Below are positions 26,623 through 38,273 of a stretch of 64,000 nucleotides of DNA, piece after piece. The notes beneath the pieces are model-generated. The model made no database searches and was not told the origin of the DNA. It worked only from the letters and a program-made list of their open reading frames with translations. The position numbers and the translations under genes are program-made. The DNA is taken from the NCBI GenBank assembly GCA_025786725.1, contig JAHLTZ010000020.1, positions 372,001-436,000 on the forward strand. Reading direction: 5' to 3'. The stretch comes from Syncephalis fuscata. Lineage: Eukaryota; Zoopagomycota; Zoopagomycetes; Zoopagales; Piptocephalidaceae. Numbering within the stretch: the stretch's first letter is position 1; each line of letters begins with the position of its first letter.

Positions 26623-27225
26623 ATGGCTGATATGGCTACACCCACTAACACAGAACATATATCGCTACCATCGAGTAGCGATAGAAAAAGCGTATGGCTA
26701 CCAGACTATGTTGACAAGTGGTCCAAGACTATATGGCCAGCCGCCACTATGTCAGTTATGTGTAAGTAATCACCTTAATTGTAATAGACACTGTAGCTGT
26801 AATCTGACATTTGAATACTAGGCGGTGTCGCGCTTCCTTTTGGTAAAGCGGCGGTTTAGCAATGCCATCCCGTCCATGGCTGGCTTGGTATACAGCTGTG
26901 TTTAGTATTGCCGGGTAAATAGCGGGCAATTACGTCGTGTAAAAATGACTAATTGGCTTTATATTATTAGATTTATTACTTATCATGAAGATTTTGATAA
27001 TGCGGCAGGCTTTTCCACTGGTAAGTGCAGCACATTATTTTATTATCGTTGTTCAACACAATATCCATTGCTCATATGTGTATTTAGCCTGGTCATCAAC
27101 TTACTTATTTTTGAATGGTAAAGCTGCTTTACGTCTTTACGGCCGCCCCACTATTGCTATCTGCAGCCGCTCTAGGCAACACGCTTATTTACGGAGAACG
27201 GGCCATTCATTCATGGACATCATAA
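26623..27225 (+). CDS. AIM19: Aim19-like mitochondrial membrane protein
   Basis: Small multi-span protein of the fungal Aim19 family (mitochondrial; molecular role unknown). Four or so exons. The match to yeast Aim19 is in TYHEDFDNAAGFSTAW (yeast has a D.DLENGAGF.ATWSALYL block), LYLFLNGKAALRLYGR-like GK..../YGR and LLLSAAALGNTLIYGERAI. Two frame breaks interrupt it: near 26853 (GCGGCGGTTTAGC reads to a stop unless one G is added) and in the C run at 27146-27149 (one C too many). With both corrected, the protein is continuous and ends IHSWTS at 27225. The 3' end faces the polymerase alpha B gene, 85 nt away. Confidence 0.72.
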
Positions 27226-27310
27226 AATACATTTACACACATTAAAAATAAACAAATTTAAACATAAATAGTACTGTATTAAACGAGATTGATGTGGGAT
27301 GTACATGTTC

Positions 27311-29805
27311 TTATATGCGTATAATCTCCACTTTGGTACGCTCTGCGAATTTGTGCGTTAGGCGGCGATTTGCCTCGGTTGTGTAGAACAGCTCTGCGCT
27401 AAAGGGATGCACAGTAATTCGTGCATAAGTGCCACCGGTCTGTTTACGCGATAGCCGTCCTGGATTGACACAAAGTGACTCAGTGCCGATAGTCTATTTA
27501 GAAAATAATTTGTTAATTGTACCGTTGTGTAATTTATACACAGCTTACTTTGCAGAAATGTCGTAGTTGAGAAGGAATGATTAATAGATCTGGCTGTTGG
27601 TGTATGGCTAGTGCTTCAAGTCGTTGCATATCTACCGATTCACCAAGTGCTGGCGGATACAAAGGATAAAAGCTAAATACATACATAATTAGCTATTGAA
27701 TTTATACACATCACAACTACTATACTTGCCTACGCTGTTCCAATAGATGACTTGCCAAGCGAGCAAGTCGGTCTGTGTTGGTAGGAGCATGGGCAATTCT
27801 TCTTGGCTAATGTGCATTAGAATATCAGTGCTCATAATGCCAATATGCATTTCATTGATGCGTATCTGGACTGGATTAGGCCAGCAGAAAAGCTGGTTTG
27901 ACAGAGACCGTATTGAAGATTTACGCTAATAAAGCATTTGGTTATACAACATGTTATATGTGCTACTTTTGCTACTTACTTTTGATAACAGATCAGATAG
28001 ATTCATAGGTGCTTGAGGTAACGATAAATAGTCGGTCATTAAATCGTCTGTAGCGGGAACTAGCGCAATACGTGTTGAAGAACAACGGGATAGTACATCA
28101 AGAATTGGACTAAGAATATACTCGTCAAATAATTCTTCAGGCATTTTATCCGTTTGTCCGTGTATCATCATTGGATGTTGTCGATCAAGGAATGGACCCA
28201 TCTAGTAAATTAATTAGTTGATTATATGGCATCAATAGACTAATTACCAGAATAACTAGATCAGGTAGATTTTGCTCTATCTTTTTTAATAGCTCTACTA
28301 AAGGCTCGAATTTTAAACTATCATCAAGTGTATAAGGACCAGCTGCCACAATAAGACCAACTGGTTCATGTTCTATGCCCTGGCTACCAAGATGGTATTC
28401 GCGTAGCTCAGTTAATGGTGTTTTGGGCAATGCAATAGGAGGCATCTAATAATAATATTGTTAATAATAATAGTAATAATAACAGCAATAGTGAATTAAA
28501 TAAATATCAACTTACATTATAGAGCTTTGTTATCATAAAGTGTTCACCCGTATTATTAACACCTTGTAATCCAATAATCTAATCATTATTAATGTAAGAT
28601 TATTAATATATTTAGTATTAATATACACACCTGACCCGGAAACAGAGCAAATGAAGCCAAAGAATCTAGCCGAATGCGAACTCGAGCACCTTGTCCTGCA
28701 TCGCTGCTCGCCTCAATGATTACCGATGCATCATTTAATCGGGCATCACTATCACAGCATATTCTGCCCACCACGTCATTTCACCCTTAATAATTATAAT
28801 CAAAAAAACAATTATTAATTAATGAATTAAATCGTTTAGCTAGTGAAGCAACTAATTACCTGGCTTGGTACACCTGGATGGCACCAAGTTGTAAGCTGAT
28901 GTGCCTCAGAGATAATCGATCCATGTTGTTCAATCAGCTGATCAAGCACTAAATATTGACCATTAGTAGTGTTATTGCTACTAAGTTATTTTTACTTACC
29001 AGTAGCCTTTTGAGCCACCTTTTCAAACATGTATCGATAGGATCCTTCTTGTTGTGCATCCAACAATGTTAATGAGAAAGGCCCGGATGAAGGTTTGGTC
29101 GGCGCGAATTTAGCAAGTTTTTCATTGTAGCACTCTTCTACGGTCCCTCGATTGTCACGATCAGCAAATTTTGAGTTTTGTGTAGAGCTAACAATGACAT
29201 TAGAAATACAGTTAACAAGTAAATAGTCTTATTACATGGCTAATGTTGATAAAGATTTGACAGTATCATTTGTAGATCCCGGTATAGAGCGTAGATGATT
29301 AGCTCGTGCTGTTGATTTGATAGTAATTCCATTGACACGCACGCGTTTCATAGGCGTATCGGCAAAGGATCCGCCCTGCAGCCTATTGCATCGTTAGTAG
29401 GTAGGTAGTAGCAGTCGGTGAGCTATGGAATTACATTGATGCTAGTGAATTCTCGTCAAAAGTAAAGCTGGTATCGAGAAAGTCGCCGCCACTAGCTGCC
29501 GTACTAGACTTGGTAGCTTTTGGTCTTTTAGCATGTTTATTTACTTCATCGCTAAGCATAGCAAGTGTATCGTCATTAAGTTTAAAAGTATCATTACTTC
29601 TGCTTTCGCGAATACAACAGGCCTCCCAATGAGCATAAAGATCTTCGGCCGATAAATCGTAAAGCCGGCACAGCGATTGCACTGCAGTGGCCAGGTTAGT
29701 GAATTCACACCATCTTCCAATAGAAAACGTACATTTTGAAAGCGCATGGGTTGGCGCGTCTTGAAGCACCTGTGCAAAGTATTTTCCGACTTCTTCGGTG
29801 CTCAT
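27311..29805 (-). CDS. POL12: DNA polymerase alpha subunit B
   Basis: Regulatory B subunit of the polymerase alpha-primase complex, needed for initiation of DNA replication. I read 11 exons. The N-terminal helical domain starts MSTEEVGKYFAQVLQDA; then the OB-fold (VGRICCDSDARLND, LFPGQ, GVNNTGEHFMITKLY) and an inactive calcineurin-like phosphoesterase domain (LIVAAGPYTLDD, LVILMGPFLDRQHP, ALVPATDD, FYPLYPPALGE, LLIIPSQLRHF, CVNPGRLSRKQTGGTYARI). The C-terminus is VEIIRI. As in other B subunits, the metal ligands of an active phosphoesterase are missing. Two single-base breaks (about 28774, about 27778) interrupt conserved blocks and look like sequence errors. The start at 29805 is preferred over an upstream in-frame codon because it opens the conserved domain. 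Confidence 0.92.
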
Positions 29806-30640
29806 GGTTGGTCGCAAGGTAGAAGAAAGCTTAGAGCGACGGAAAAAGAGAAAATAAATTGTGGATCTGCATCTGCCATGTGGTGTAATCAAATCATTTT
29901 AAAAATAAATTAAAAACGCGTAAATTTAATTGTATTTCAGCCAGTGTTATTCTGTATGGATCATCCACACCTTATGATTTGCACCTTCAAGTCTAACGGG
30001 CTCAGTTGCAAATTAGTCAAGTTCATCGTGTAGTTTAACGGCCTACGGATAGGTCGATTGTCGCCTTGTTCCTGCTTGCATATGACTGCTGCTGGCGCAT
30101 GCATAAGGTTGCCGCTTAATAGAGCAATTAAATAAAACTGCAGCGTAAATAAAAAATAAGGGGCGGATTTGCCGCTTAAGTGTCGATCTTTTACTTGGAC
30201 ACAATGAAAATAAAGATTACCTTTGCTGATGCTGCTACAGCGATGGTTGCTAGCTAATTGACTACTCGGTTGTTGTTGTTGGTATTATTGTCGTCGAAGT
30301 AGTGCTGAAGCAGCCTTGAGCATCTGCTTATTATTACAGTAATTGCAGTGCCTTTATATTAGACAAAATACTATATATACTAAGCATGTTATGCTACATC
30401 TTCAAGTATATTCGTTATCCGACTACATCGACCTCGTCGTATCCCAATTAGTTACACTTACAAAGCATCGTCTCTTATTTCAATCTGAGTTGTCATTAAG
30501 ACGTTCGTTTACCTTACTCAATTTATCGTACACATTCTTTCAACGTACACTATCTACTACTGCCCTGCGTTTAATTCTGCGCTTGCATCTTTATTTGTTG
30601 TACTCGCTCAGCTGTGTTCCTACTTAGATCTGTTTGCATC
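29806..30640. promoter_or_regulatory. divergent spacer between POL12 and the His/Gly-rich gene
   Basis: 835 nt with the two promoters. The 3' part (30400-30630) is pyrimidine-rich, as are the upstream regions of the secreted-protein genes later in the window. The ORF at 30343-30627 has a leucine-rich random look and overlaps this tract, so I do not call it a gene. Confidence 0.4.
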
Positions 30641-33063
30641 ATGTTCCACCAACTTAGTGTTGCTGCTTTACTAGTTTTGTGCGCTAGCTCAGCTCAGCTT
30701 GCTATTGCTGCACCCACATATGGCGAGTCGTTTGTTGGAGGAAAGACAGCCGTGGTTGGAGTGGATCATGGCGCAGGCTATGGTGGTCCAGCTGTTGTGA
30801 TGCCTGTTGCCTCTGAAAGTTATGAAAAGCCATCGGCTGGCGAAGTGTTTACAGCACCTGCGCATGTTGGATCTCATAAATCAACTGCTGAGTTTCCTAC
30901 CCACGAGGAGAACTATGAAAATGGCGGCCATGGTGGATTTGGCTCCAACAGTGTTTTCACTGCCGGTAAAGCACACGGCGCTGGCTACGGAAACGGTGGT
31001 GTTCATGGCGGCCTTGCTCAAAAAGAGATTATCCACGACACGAAAGCTGCTCATGGAAAAGAGTTTGGCCATGGCTCAGCATTGGACCATGTAGAAAATG
31101 GTGGTGGCTTTAACTCTCATAATACCGGCTACTCAGGCGGTGAAGGCCATAGCACTGGCCATAGCACCGGCCATACTGGAGGCCATGCCTTAGGCCATAG
31201 CACTGGCCATAGCACCGGCCATACTGGAGGCCATGTCTCAGGCCATGAATGGCCACTGGAGCCATGCCTCAGGCCATAGCACCGGCCATACTGGAGGCCA
31301 TGTCTCAGGCCATGAAATTGGCCATACTGGAGGCATGCCTCAGGCCATAGCACCGGCCATACTGGAGGCCATATCTCAGGCCATGAAATTAGCCATACTG
31401 AAGGTCATGGTGCGGGCTATGGTGAAGAAGAAGTTATTGGTCACACTGGAGGTCACGGTACAGGTCATACTGGAGGCCATGTCTCGGGCCATGAAATTGA
31501 CCACACTGGAAGCCATGGTGCAGGCCATACTGAGAAGATGTCATTGGTCACAACGGAGGACATGCCATTGGCCACTCTGGCGGTCATTTAGCTGAAAGTG
31601 CTGGCTATAGCAAGCCTCATTATCGTCGTAGTCTTATGCGCCGTGGTGAAGACTATGGTGACTATGAAGAAGACAAGGCCGGCCATGGTGGAGCCGCTCC
31701 AGTACATTCTGGTCCTGGAAAGAAGCCATGCACTACTAAAGGGCATTTGGGTGGCGATGTAGCCGGCCACCACTCGTCTAATGGTAGCTTTGAAAGCGAA
31801 GGCTCATCTGAACACCACGAATCTGAAGGCCATGGTGGTAAACACGGTGACAGCTATGGCAGCGAGACCGGCTTTGGCCATTCTGGCAGCCACGGTGGCA
31901 AGACTGGTTTTGGACACTCAGGAGGCCATGGTGGCGAGACTGAAGCTGAGTATACTGGCAGCCACAATGGTGAAAATGGCTTCAGTCATGGTGGCGAGAC
32001 TGGCCTTAGTCACTCTGGCGGCCACGGTGGTGAGACTGGCTTCGGACACCACAGCACTGGTGGCGGCCACGGTGGTGAATACGGCAGTGAACACTCTGGC
32101 GGCCATGGCGGTGAAGCTGGCTTTGGCCACTCCGGTGGTCATGGCGGCGAAACTGGCTTCGAGCACCACAGCACTGGTGGCGGCCACGGTGGCGAGACTG
32201 GCTTTGGCCATGGTGGTGAAAGTGAATCTGAATATTCTACTGGTCACGGTGGCGAGACTGGATTCGGTCATGGCGGCGAGACCGGCTTCGGTCACTCTGG
32301 CAGCCATGGTGGCAGTCACGGTGGCGAGATTGAAACTGAGTATGCTGGCGGTCATGGCGGTGAGTCTGGCTTTGGTCACGGTGGCGAGACTGGCTTTGCT
32401 CACTCTGGCGGCCATGGTGGCGAGACTGGCTTTGGCCACTCTGGTGGTCACGGTGGCGAGACTGGCTTTGGTCATTCTGGTGGCCACGGTGGCGAGACTG
32501 AATCCGAATACTCTGGCGGCCACGGCGGTGAAGCTGGCTTTGGTCACTCCGGTGGTCATGGTGGCGAAACTGACTTTGAGCATCACAGCACTGGTGGCAG
32601 CCATGGTGGTGAATATGGCAGTGAACACTCTGGCAGCCACGGTGGTGAGACCGGTTTTGAACACCATAGCACTGGTGGCGGTCACAGTGGTGAGACTGGC
32701 TTCGAACATCATGGACCAATTGGCGGTGAAGCTGGCCATGAACACCATGGCGCCGAGTCCGATACTGAGCATTACGGCAATGGTGGCCACACTGGCAAAA
32801 AGCCTTGCCCACCTAAGGCCGGTCATAGCAGCGGCGGATTTGGCGATACGGCACCCGCTGGCAAAGAGTTTTTCGTGTCGCAGCCTGCCGAGCATGTAGC
32901 TGGCCATGAAGCTCACAACACAGGCGGCGTTCCCAGTGAAGAATCCTACCACAGCGAGCACGACACAGGCAGCGCCGGCCACGGCAAGAAAAAATGCACC
33001 CTCCCAGGCAAGCACAGCCATAGCGCTGGCAGCGGTCCCATTGCTCACGGAAGCGGGTACTAA
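30641..33063 (+). CDS. Secreted His/Gly-rich tandem-repeat protein
   Basis: About 809 residues once frame breaks are allowed for; no introns seen. Signal peptide MFHQLSVAALLVLCASSAQL..AIAA. A Gly-rich N-terminal third, then a (GHSTGHTGGH) block around 31140-31590, then a long array of GHGGETGFGHSG-like 10-12-mers to about 32760. Three Lys-Cys sites punctuate the ends of the repeats: GKKPCTTKGH, GKKPCPPKAGH and GKKKCTLPGKH. The His-Gly periodicity suggests metal binding or a pH-sensitive adhesive or coat material at the cell or spore surface; that is inference, as I know no named family. The frame is broken near 31247 (about five bases missing), 31331 and 31532, all inside near-identical repeats where assemblies fail. 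The antisense ORF over 31918-33075 is a shadow. Confidence 0.8.
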
Positions 33064-33275
33064 AATGTTTTGCATTAATATCTCATCTTTTTCAGTACAG
33101 GGTCTTTCGAAGACGACGATGACTCGATTTATTCTTTGTCAGTTCGTCTCTATGATTGTTTAGCGCACACGTCATCCTTTGCGCCCCTTTCTAACGCGCC
33201 ATTATCTTAACGGCTGCATCAATTTAAATAAAGCTTTTCATACTTATATATAAAGTTGACATCATTGATTTGTTA
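33064..33275 (+). terminator. 3' UTR/downstream region of the His/Gly-rich gene, first copy of a duplicated segment
   Basis: It starts at the stop codon and includes AATAAAG (about 33226). It is repeated with clear similarity at 34462-34675, sharing CACACGTCATCCTTTGCG, CCTTTCTAACGCGCCATT and ACGGCTGCATCAATTTAAAT in the same order. Confidence 0.8.
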
Positions 33276-33289
33276 TTATTATATTGATA

Positions 33290-34370
33290 TTGAACAACTT
33301 ATTATTAATGTATTTGTAATTTGGAAGTCAAATGACTTTTTTGTAACATTCGCGTAGTTGAACTACATTTTCGTTGTATTGAACATGGGACGAGTGGCAG
33401 TTTTATTTAATCATCACATCATTACATTTATTGTTTTTGATGGTCAAATGACTACATTAATAACATCCAGTCTATTGAACATGATGATGGGTGGTGAGTG
33501 GCATCAGTCATCAAATACTCATCAGCATAGATTCGTTATCCAGTATGCATATATCCAGTACACATATATATTTTATTCCTATTCTGTCCCAAACTACTAT
33601 ATACCATTTATAATATACTAGCACATTTTATTGTTTATATGTTTCATTACACTTCACTCATTCCACTCATTGCATTATATGCACTATAACTTTAACATCG
33701 TTTTATATGCTTTCTTACGGTACATTTATCATTTATATACGATTATATACTCATTCGCATTGCTCTATCCAAATCTGTTTTTTTTTTGTTCTAGTTATAT
33801 TAATAAAGTTGACTAATGTCGGTCATTGCTCATGCATATATGCTCAATAACTTTAACATTGCTAATCTTGTTCAATATGCATATTTAGTATAATGTTTAT
33901 CATTTTATTGTATATTAACTATACGCTGTCTGTAGCCGTTGTTGGTATGGTTACAGTTTTTTACTAATAAAAATTAAAATATCGCACTTAGTTTTCACTG
34001 AGTTATATTGATAGAGCAAATAATATGAATATAACAGAGTTATGTTTTATTAAGATTATTTATAAACAAACTAGATTATGTCAATTAGTTATGATTTTAA
34101 TGTTAATCAAGCAAAATGACGGGTATATATAGCAATAACACATACTGTGATGCTATATTTATACTGGATAATAAATCTACAATGATGAGTATTTGATATT
34201 GATTCACTCACCATCCATCATCATGTTCAATAGATTGGATGTTATTAAATGTTAGTCATTTGATCGTTAAACAAACAATAAATGTAATGATGTGATGATT
34301 ATTAATAATTTAAGCTTGCAAGTGGAGCCATATGGAAAGCAATTAAATTTCATTTGGCACCAAAAATCAG
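33290..34370. mobile_element. Foldback element, copy B (diverged, nested arms)
   Basis: The left arm has an outer part (33300-33400, TGTATTTGTAATTTGG.AGTCAAATGAC, ATTCGCGTAGTTGAAC) and an inner core (33431-33590: ATTGAACATGATGATGGGTG, GTGAGTGGCATCA, CATCAAATACTCATCA, CAGTATGCATATATCC). The inverted core returns at about 34150-34285 (ATGATGAGTATTTGAT, CTCACCATCCATCATCATG, TTCAATAGATTGGATGTTA). The right edge carries CATTTGGCACCAAA near 34350, also present at the right of copy E. Arms are more diverged than in copy A. No ORF. It lies between the two copies of the duplicated 3' flank. Confidence 0.75.
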
Positions 34371-34461
34371 TATTATGGAGCATATTATTATTAGATTAAT
34401 AAGCGTGAAGACTATTTTGAATAAAAATAGTTTTAAATATATTATTAGCACATTTGTAGTA

Positions 34462-34675
34462 GTGTTTTTGCATCAAATTTTCATTTTTTCATTACGAGTT
34501 CTTCCGAGGACAGCGATGACTCGACCTATTTTCGTCAATTCGCCTCTACGGTTGTTTAGTGCACACGTCATCCTTTGCGTCCCTTTCTAACGCGCCATTT
34601 TATCAACGGCTGCATCAATTTAAATAAAGCCCCGCGCTCACATATATAAAAGTCAACATTATTGATTTATTGTCT
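34462..34675 (+). repeat. second copy of the His/Gly-rich 3' flank
   Basis: Roughly 80-85% similar by eye to 33064-33275 and in the same orientation, including the AATAAAG signal (about 34624). It ends about 12 nt before the TMEM14-like start codon, so former 3' flanking DNA now forms that gene's immediate upstream region. Confidence 0.8.
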
Positions 34676-34686
34676 CGAGTGCAAGT

Positions 34687-35202
34687 ATGTCACATCATCC
34701 AGCATATACTATGGCAGGCCTATGTAAGTCAATGTCCAGTGTTGAATACGGGCCATTTCACCACTTTCTAACTCATTATCTACTTGCTTATTGGTGTTTT
34801 GCCGCTAGGTGCCTTGGGCGGTGTTATCGGCTATGCAAAAGGACGTTCGATGCCATCACTCGTGGCCGGACTTACATTTGGCACTGTCTATGGCGTTGCA
34901 GGGTAAATAGACTATACTCGCAGTATAAATAACAATCTAACTTGTCAAATCAGCTATCTAATTCAGCAAAACAAAGACCATGGCCATGATCTGGCAGCAG
35001 GTAGGTGTACACCTTCTTCAGCATATCATGCTCATTCGACCGCTTAATACGCTCAATAGGCGCCGCCTCGATACTTATGATGGCCATGCTTCCGCGAGGC
35101 ATGCGTACAAGAAAACCGGTGCCTCTGATGTTGGCCTCGCTTGGTATTGCTTCAGGTGCCTATCATTTCCGAAAGGCCTACGAAGAACGTAACGGAGTTT
35201 GA
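34687..35202 (+). CDS. TMEM14-family small membrane protein
   Basis: 106 residues from four exons (34687-34723, 34809-34902, 34954-35000, 35060-35202). Gly-rich membrane helices typical of the TMEM14/UPF0136 family: ALGGVIGYAKGRSMPSLVAG, LTFGTVYGVAGYLIQQ, SILMMAMLPRGMRTRKPVP and LMLASLGIASGAYHFRKAYE. The motifs GGVIGY.K..S.PSL.AGL and the R..R...KPVP.ML...G hinge match the family. Animal TMEM14C is mitochondrial and linked to haem synthesis, so a mitochondrial or ER membrane location is possible. All splice junctions keep frame with no correction. Confidence 0.85.
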
Positions 35203-37625
35203 ATAAATAATTGCATTGTTTTCATTACCATATTTTGCCATGTTCTGCTATATTTGTAGCTCACGCGACTCTAACAACATACTTGCATGTGTTACAAATT
35301 GCTCAGTTGACAATGTTTGCTGCTATTTGTGTGCATATCCAAGTAAAGTACTCGGCAATAGATTTTGCTTCATGCTTGTTGAAATTTAATGTCTCACATG
35401 ACTAAGATTTCCATTACATACCAACCAACCAGTAATGGTCAGCTGTAAGACCAAATCATTCCCTGATCCAACGATTTGGCCCATTTATCATATGAACTAT
35501 CGCAATAACAAATACGAGCAACAAAGACGTAGATTGTTATCAACAATACCATCAATATGTCAGCATTATTATTGCCATTACTATTACCATTATAGTCAGC
35601 GGACGACCAGTATATAAAATAATATGCTTTAGTAATCAAATAAAAACTATCCCATATCCAGTTGCTACTGGTTTTCCTCTGCTTTTAAAAGCACTTGTGT
35701 TAAGGTTATGCTATTATGTCCAAATATAGTGAATTCGACAGCAATTAGTATTGTCCATGCAGACACTAGCTAGCTTGCTTGATCTTACAGCTACAATCTG
35801 CAACCATTGTCTTATCAATCACATATCAATAGTGTCTGGTAAAAGAATTTGCCGACTTTTTGTGTAACATAGACCAGCAATCCAAGCAGCTGTTCAAAGG
35901 ATTGCTTGCCTATGTGGATGAAATGTTTTCGTTTATGTGCCACAAAAGATGTACCAATAGAAATGCTGTTAAGCAAATGATTAGTCCAATCATCATACTA
36001 TCAATTTCAGTGTTTAATTTAAAAAAAACAAAGTCATACGGCGATGGTACGGTGCAATAAAGTTGACGAAAGAGTAAGACAACGAGCGAAATTAACACAT
36101 GCCACTCTAGCACGCTGCACATATGAAACAAATCTCAAGGTGGATTTGTATTGCAGCAATTGTTCTGCCCAAGCTTTACTTGATCGTACCCTGAAGCTAG
36201 CCGCGCACAACCTTGAACTAATACCGGTCATTGCGGCGGTTATTGCAAGCCAAGTCGGATTGTGATATCATTGTATAAGGGCAATTAGGCAGCATAAGCC
36301 ATTGAAGAAAGCCGTGCGCTACACAACGATTCCGGTATTCAATATATCCCAGTCGATTTTTTGTTATGCAATCCTGAATGTGCATATGCAAATGTATGAA
36401 TAGTACAACCAGATAAAAACAAATGTTTTTTTCAAATGCCATTACAAAAAAAATAACGGCCAGCTGTTCCGTATCACTAGTCTTGTCATTATCTTCGTCG
36501 TGCTTATGGTCCCGATTGGATTGCCGTCGTGTTAACCTGTAATGAACACTTGTTACTGATATCCGAAAACAGCAATATTATGACGTAAAATAGGCCTCCA
36601 GTTCCTTTGTACAGTGTGCGTGTATGAGAGCACTAATTGCACGCTGCCTTCGCGTGCAGTCGTGTGTAGCAATCTTGTACGTAAAAAGAAATGCATGCTG
36701 TGCAACATGCATGCTATTCGTTCCCCCTTCTCATTTGCTCCTCTCGTCGCTTCCTTCCATGGTCGATCCACATTCATCATCGAACTGGTGCGGCGAGCTG
36801 CACGCGTGTTGTGTGTGCGCGAATAGCAGGCCTTCTTTCCAGCGCTTTCCATGTGATGAGCCCATACACAACACACTGATAGCACTCACTTCCTCTCAAA
36901 AAGCAAGTTGCACAGATAGGAAAACCTGCTACTGGTGCCGCCGGTTATTGTTCGCTTGCTGCATAGACCTGTCATTCCCCTCACTTGAAGGTAGGCGCAG
37001 CCGCCATTATCGCCCAGCCAGCGGCCATTCACCGTCTGACCATGTGGACTCTCCTTTCTGTCTCCACAAGCGCGGCTCGCCTACAAAATCCACGCAATTG
37101 TCTTGATGGCGCTTTCTTTGTTCCACTGTCTCCGTCGCCCCACCTCTTTGTTTTAAACTAGTTTCTCGATTGTTCAAGTTGCGCTACTGATATATAAATA
37201 TATATATATACTCAAGTGTATATCTTCTAATCGATATCTATCCCATACTGATATTTCTCTGTCTTTACTACCAACACTACCCTCCATCTATTATCAATTT
37301 TCCCCGGCTTCTACTATTGCCGTATTTTGTCCAGTATAGCCTAGCTGCTTGGGACGACGTGTACTAAGCTTATTGCCAAATACTTTACTTTCTGCTATTT
37401 ACTATCAGTGCCATCGAGACTGTTTAATCGCCTTTAATTTATATTAGCGATTATTGTTTCATTTATATACACAAATCAAGTGAACTTAAAATCACTCATT
37501 AATTCAACACCTCCTTCTGTGTGTGTGTGTGTACCTTAAATACAAGACTATATTTGTTGTTGTTTTTGGTTAAATCCACCAAGTTTCTTTAAACAATTTT
37601 AGGATATACTACAACATATTTCAGC
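35203..37625. other. 2.4-kb spacer upstream of the CAP cluster
   Basis: No convincing gene. Several overlapping ORFs of 60-160 codons at 36.5-37.1 kb occur on both strands in a locally GC-richer patch, and none has a recognisable domain. The last 500 nt before the CAP1 start are pyrimidine-rich with (AT)n (37191-37210) and (GT)n (37517-37531) and probably contain the promoter. Confidence 0.4.
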
Positions 37626-38273
37626 ATGAAGTTTATTTCTACTGTACTTGTTGCCGGAGCAGCACTGGCCTGCTTGTTCGAATCGGTGGCAGCATATGAT
37701 CGCGATTTGATGGTATGTTTGGTGAATACCGAACGTCAACAAAGAGGACTTCCAGCTCTTGGTCGTAATGGCGCTCTCGACAATGCTGCGCAAAGACACT
37801 CCAACGATCAGGCCAGCCGATGTGTCATGTCGCACACCGGCTCAGATGGTACATCGCCATCCGATCGTATCACAGCTTCCGGCTATGAGTGGCAAGGTTT
37901 GGCTGAGAACGTCGCCTTCGGTTGGCCAAATGAGGGTGTCTGTATGAAGGAATGGATGAACTCGCCGGGTCATCGTGCAAACATTCTCACTGCAAAGTTT
38001 AAACAGTTTGGTTCGGCCGTTGCATATAGCCCAAATGGCAATGTCCCTTACTATACACAAACCTTCGGTTGCAATGGTGAAACTGGTCCATTCCCAGTTT
38101 GTCCTGGTCGTGGAGCATACGCGAATGCCGAAGTCAATGTCGACGCGAACGCACAAGTGAGAGCTCCTGGACCCGCACCAGCTCCTAGAACATACATTCC
38201 CGCACCACCACAATACATTCCCGCACCACCACAGTACATTCCCGCACCACCACAGTACATTCCAGTCCATTAA
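37626..38273 (+). CDS. CAP/SCP-domain secreted protein 1 (intronless)
   Basis: 215 residues, one exon. Signal peptide (FISTVLVAGAALACLFESVAA) and a CAP (cysteine-rich secretory/antigen 5/PR-1) domain: MVCLVNTERQQRGLPAL, LDNAAQRHSND, MSHTGSDGTSPSDRI, GLAENVAFGWPNE, WMNSPGHRANIL and VPYYTQTFG. The classical GHYTQ is replaced by PYYTQ. The tail repeats PAPPQYI four times with a short PAPAP lead. CAP proteins bind sterols or other lipids in several fungi; function here is unknown. It is the only paralogue of the five without the intron between the '..LG.N' and 'LDNAA' segments. First gene of a four-gene same-strand array. Confidence 0.93.
   Translation: MKFISTVLVAGAALACLFESVAAYDRDLMVCLVNTERQQRGLPALGRNGALDNAAQRHSNDQASRCVMSHTGSDGTSPSDRITASGYEWQGLAENVAFGWPNEGVCMKEWMNSPGHRANILTAKFKQFGSAVAYSPNGNVPYYTQTFGCNGETGPFPVCPGRGAYANAEVNVDANAQVRAPGPAPAPRTYIPAPPQYIPAPPQYIPAPPQYIPVH

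Noticed and set aside
26845-26861. A 17-nt intron (GTAAAG...TTTAG) in the Aim19-like gene
   Set aside because: Spliceosomes do not remove introns this short in fungi; one missing G in GCGGCGG explains the stop equally well.
31918-33075. 385-codon ORF antisense to the His/Gly-rich gene
   Set aside because: It mirrors the sense repeats (GGC/CAC codons read backwards give Ala/Thr/Met-rich text), with no own start context or domain.
36553-37106. Overlapping ORFs of up to 160 codons on both strands
   Set aside because: Cys/Arg-rich chance translations of a GC-richer patch; no splice sites, signal or domain, and frames overlap with equal claim.
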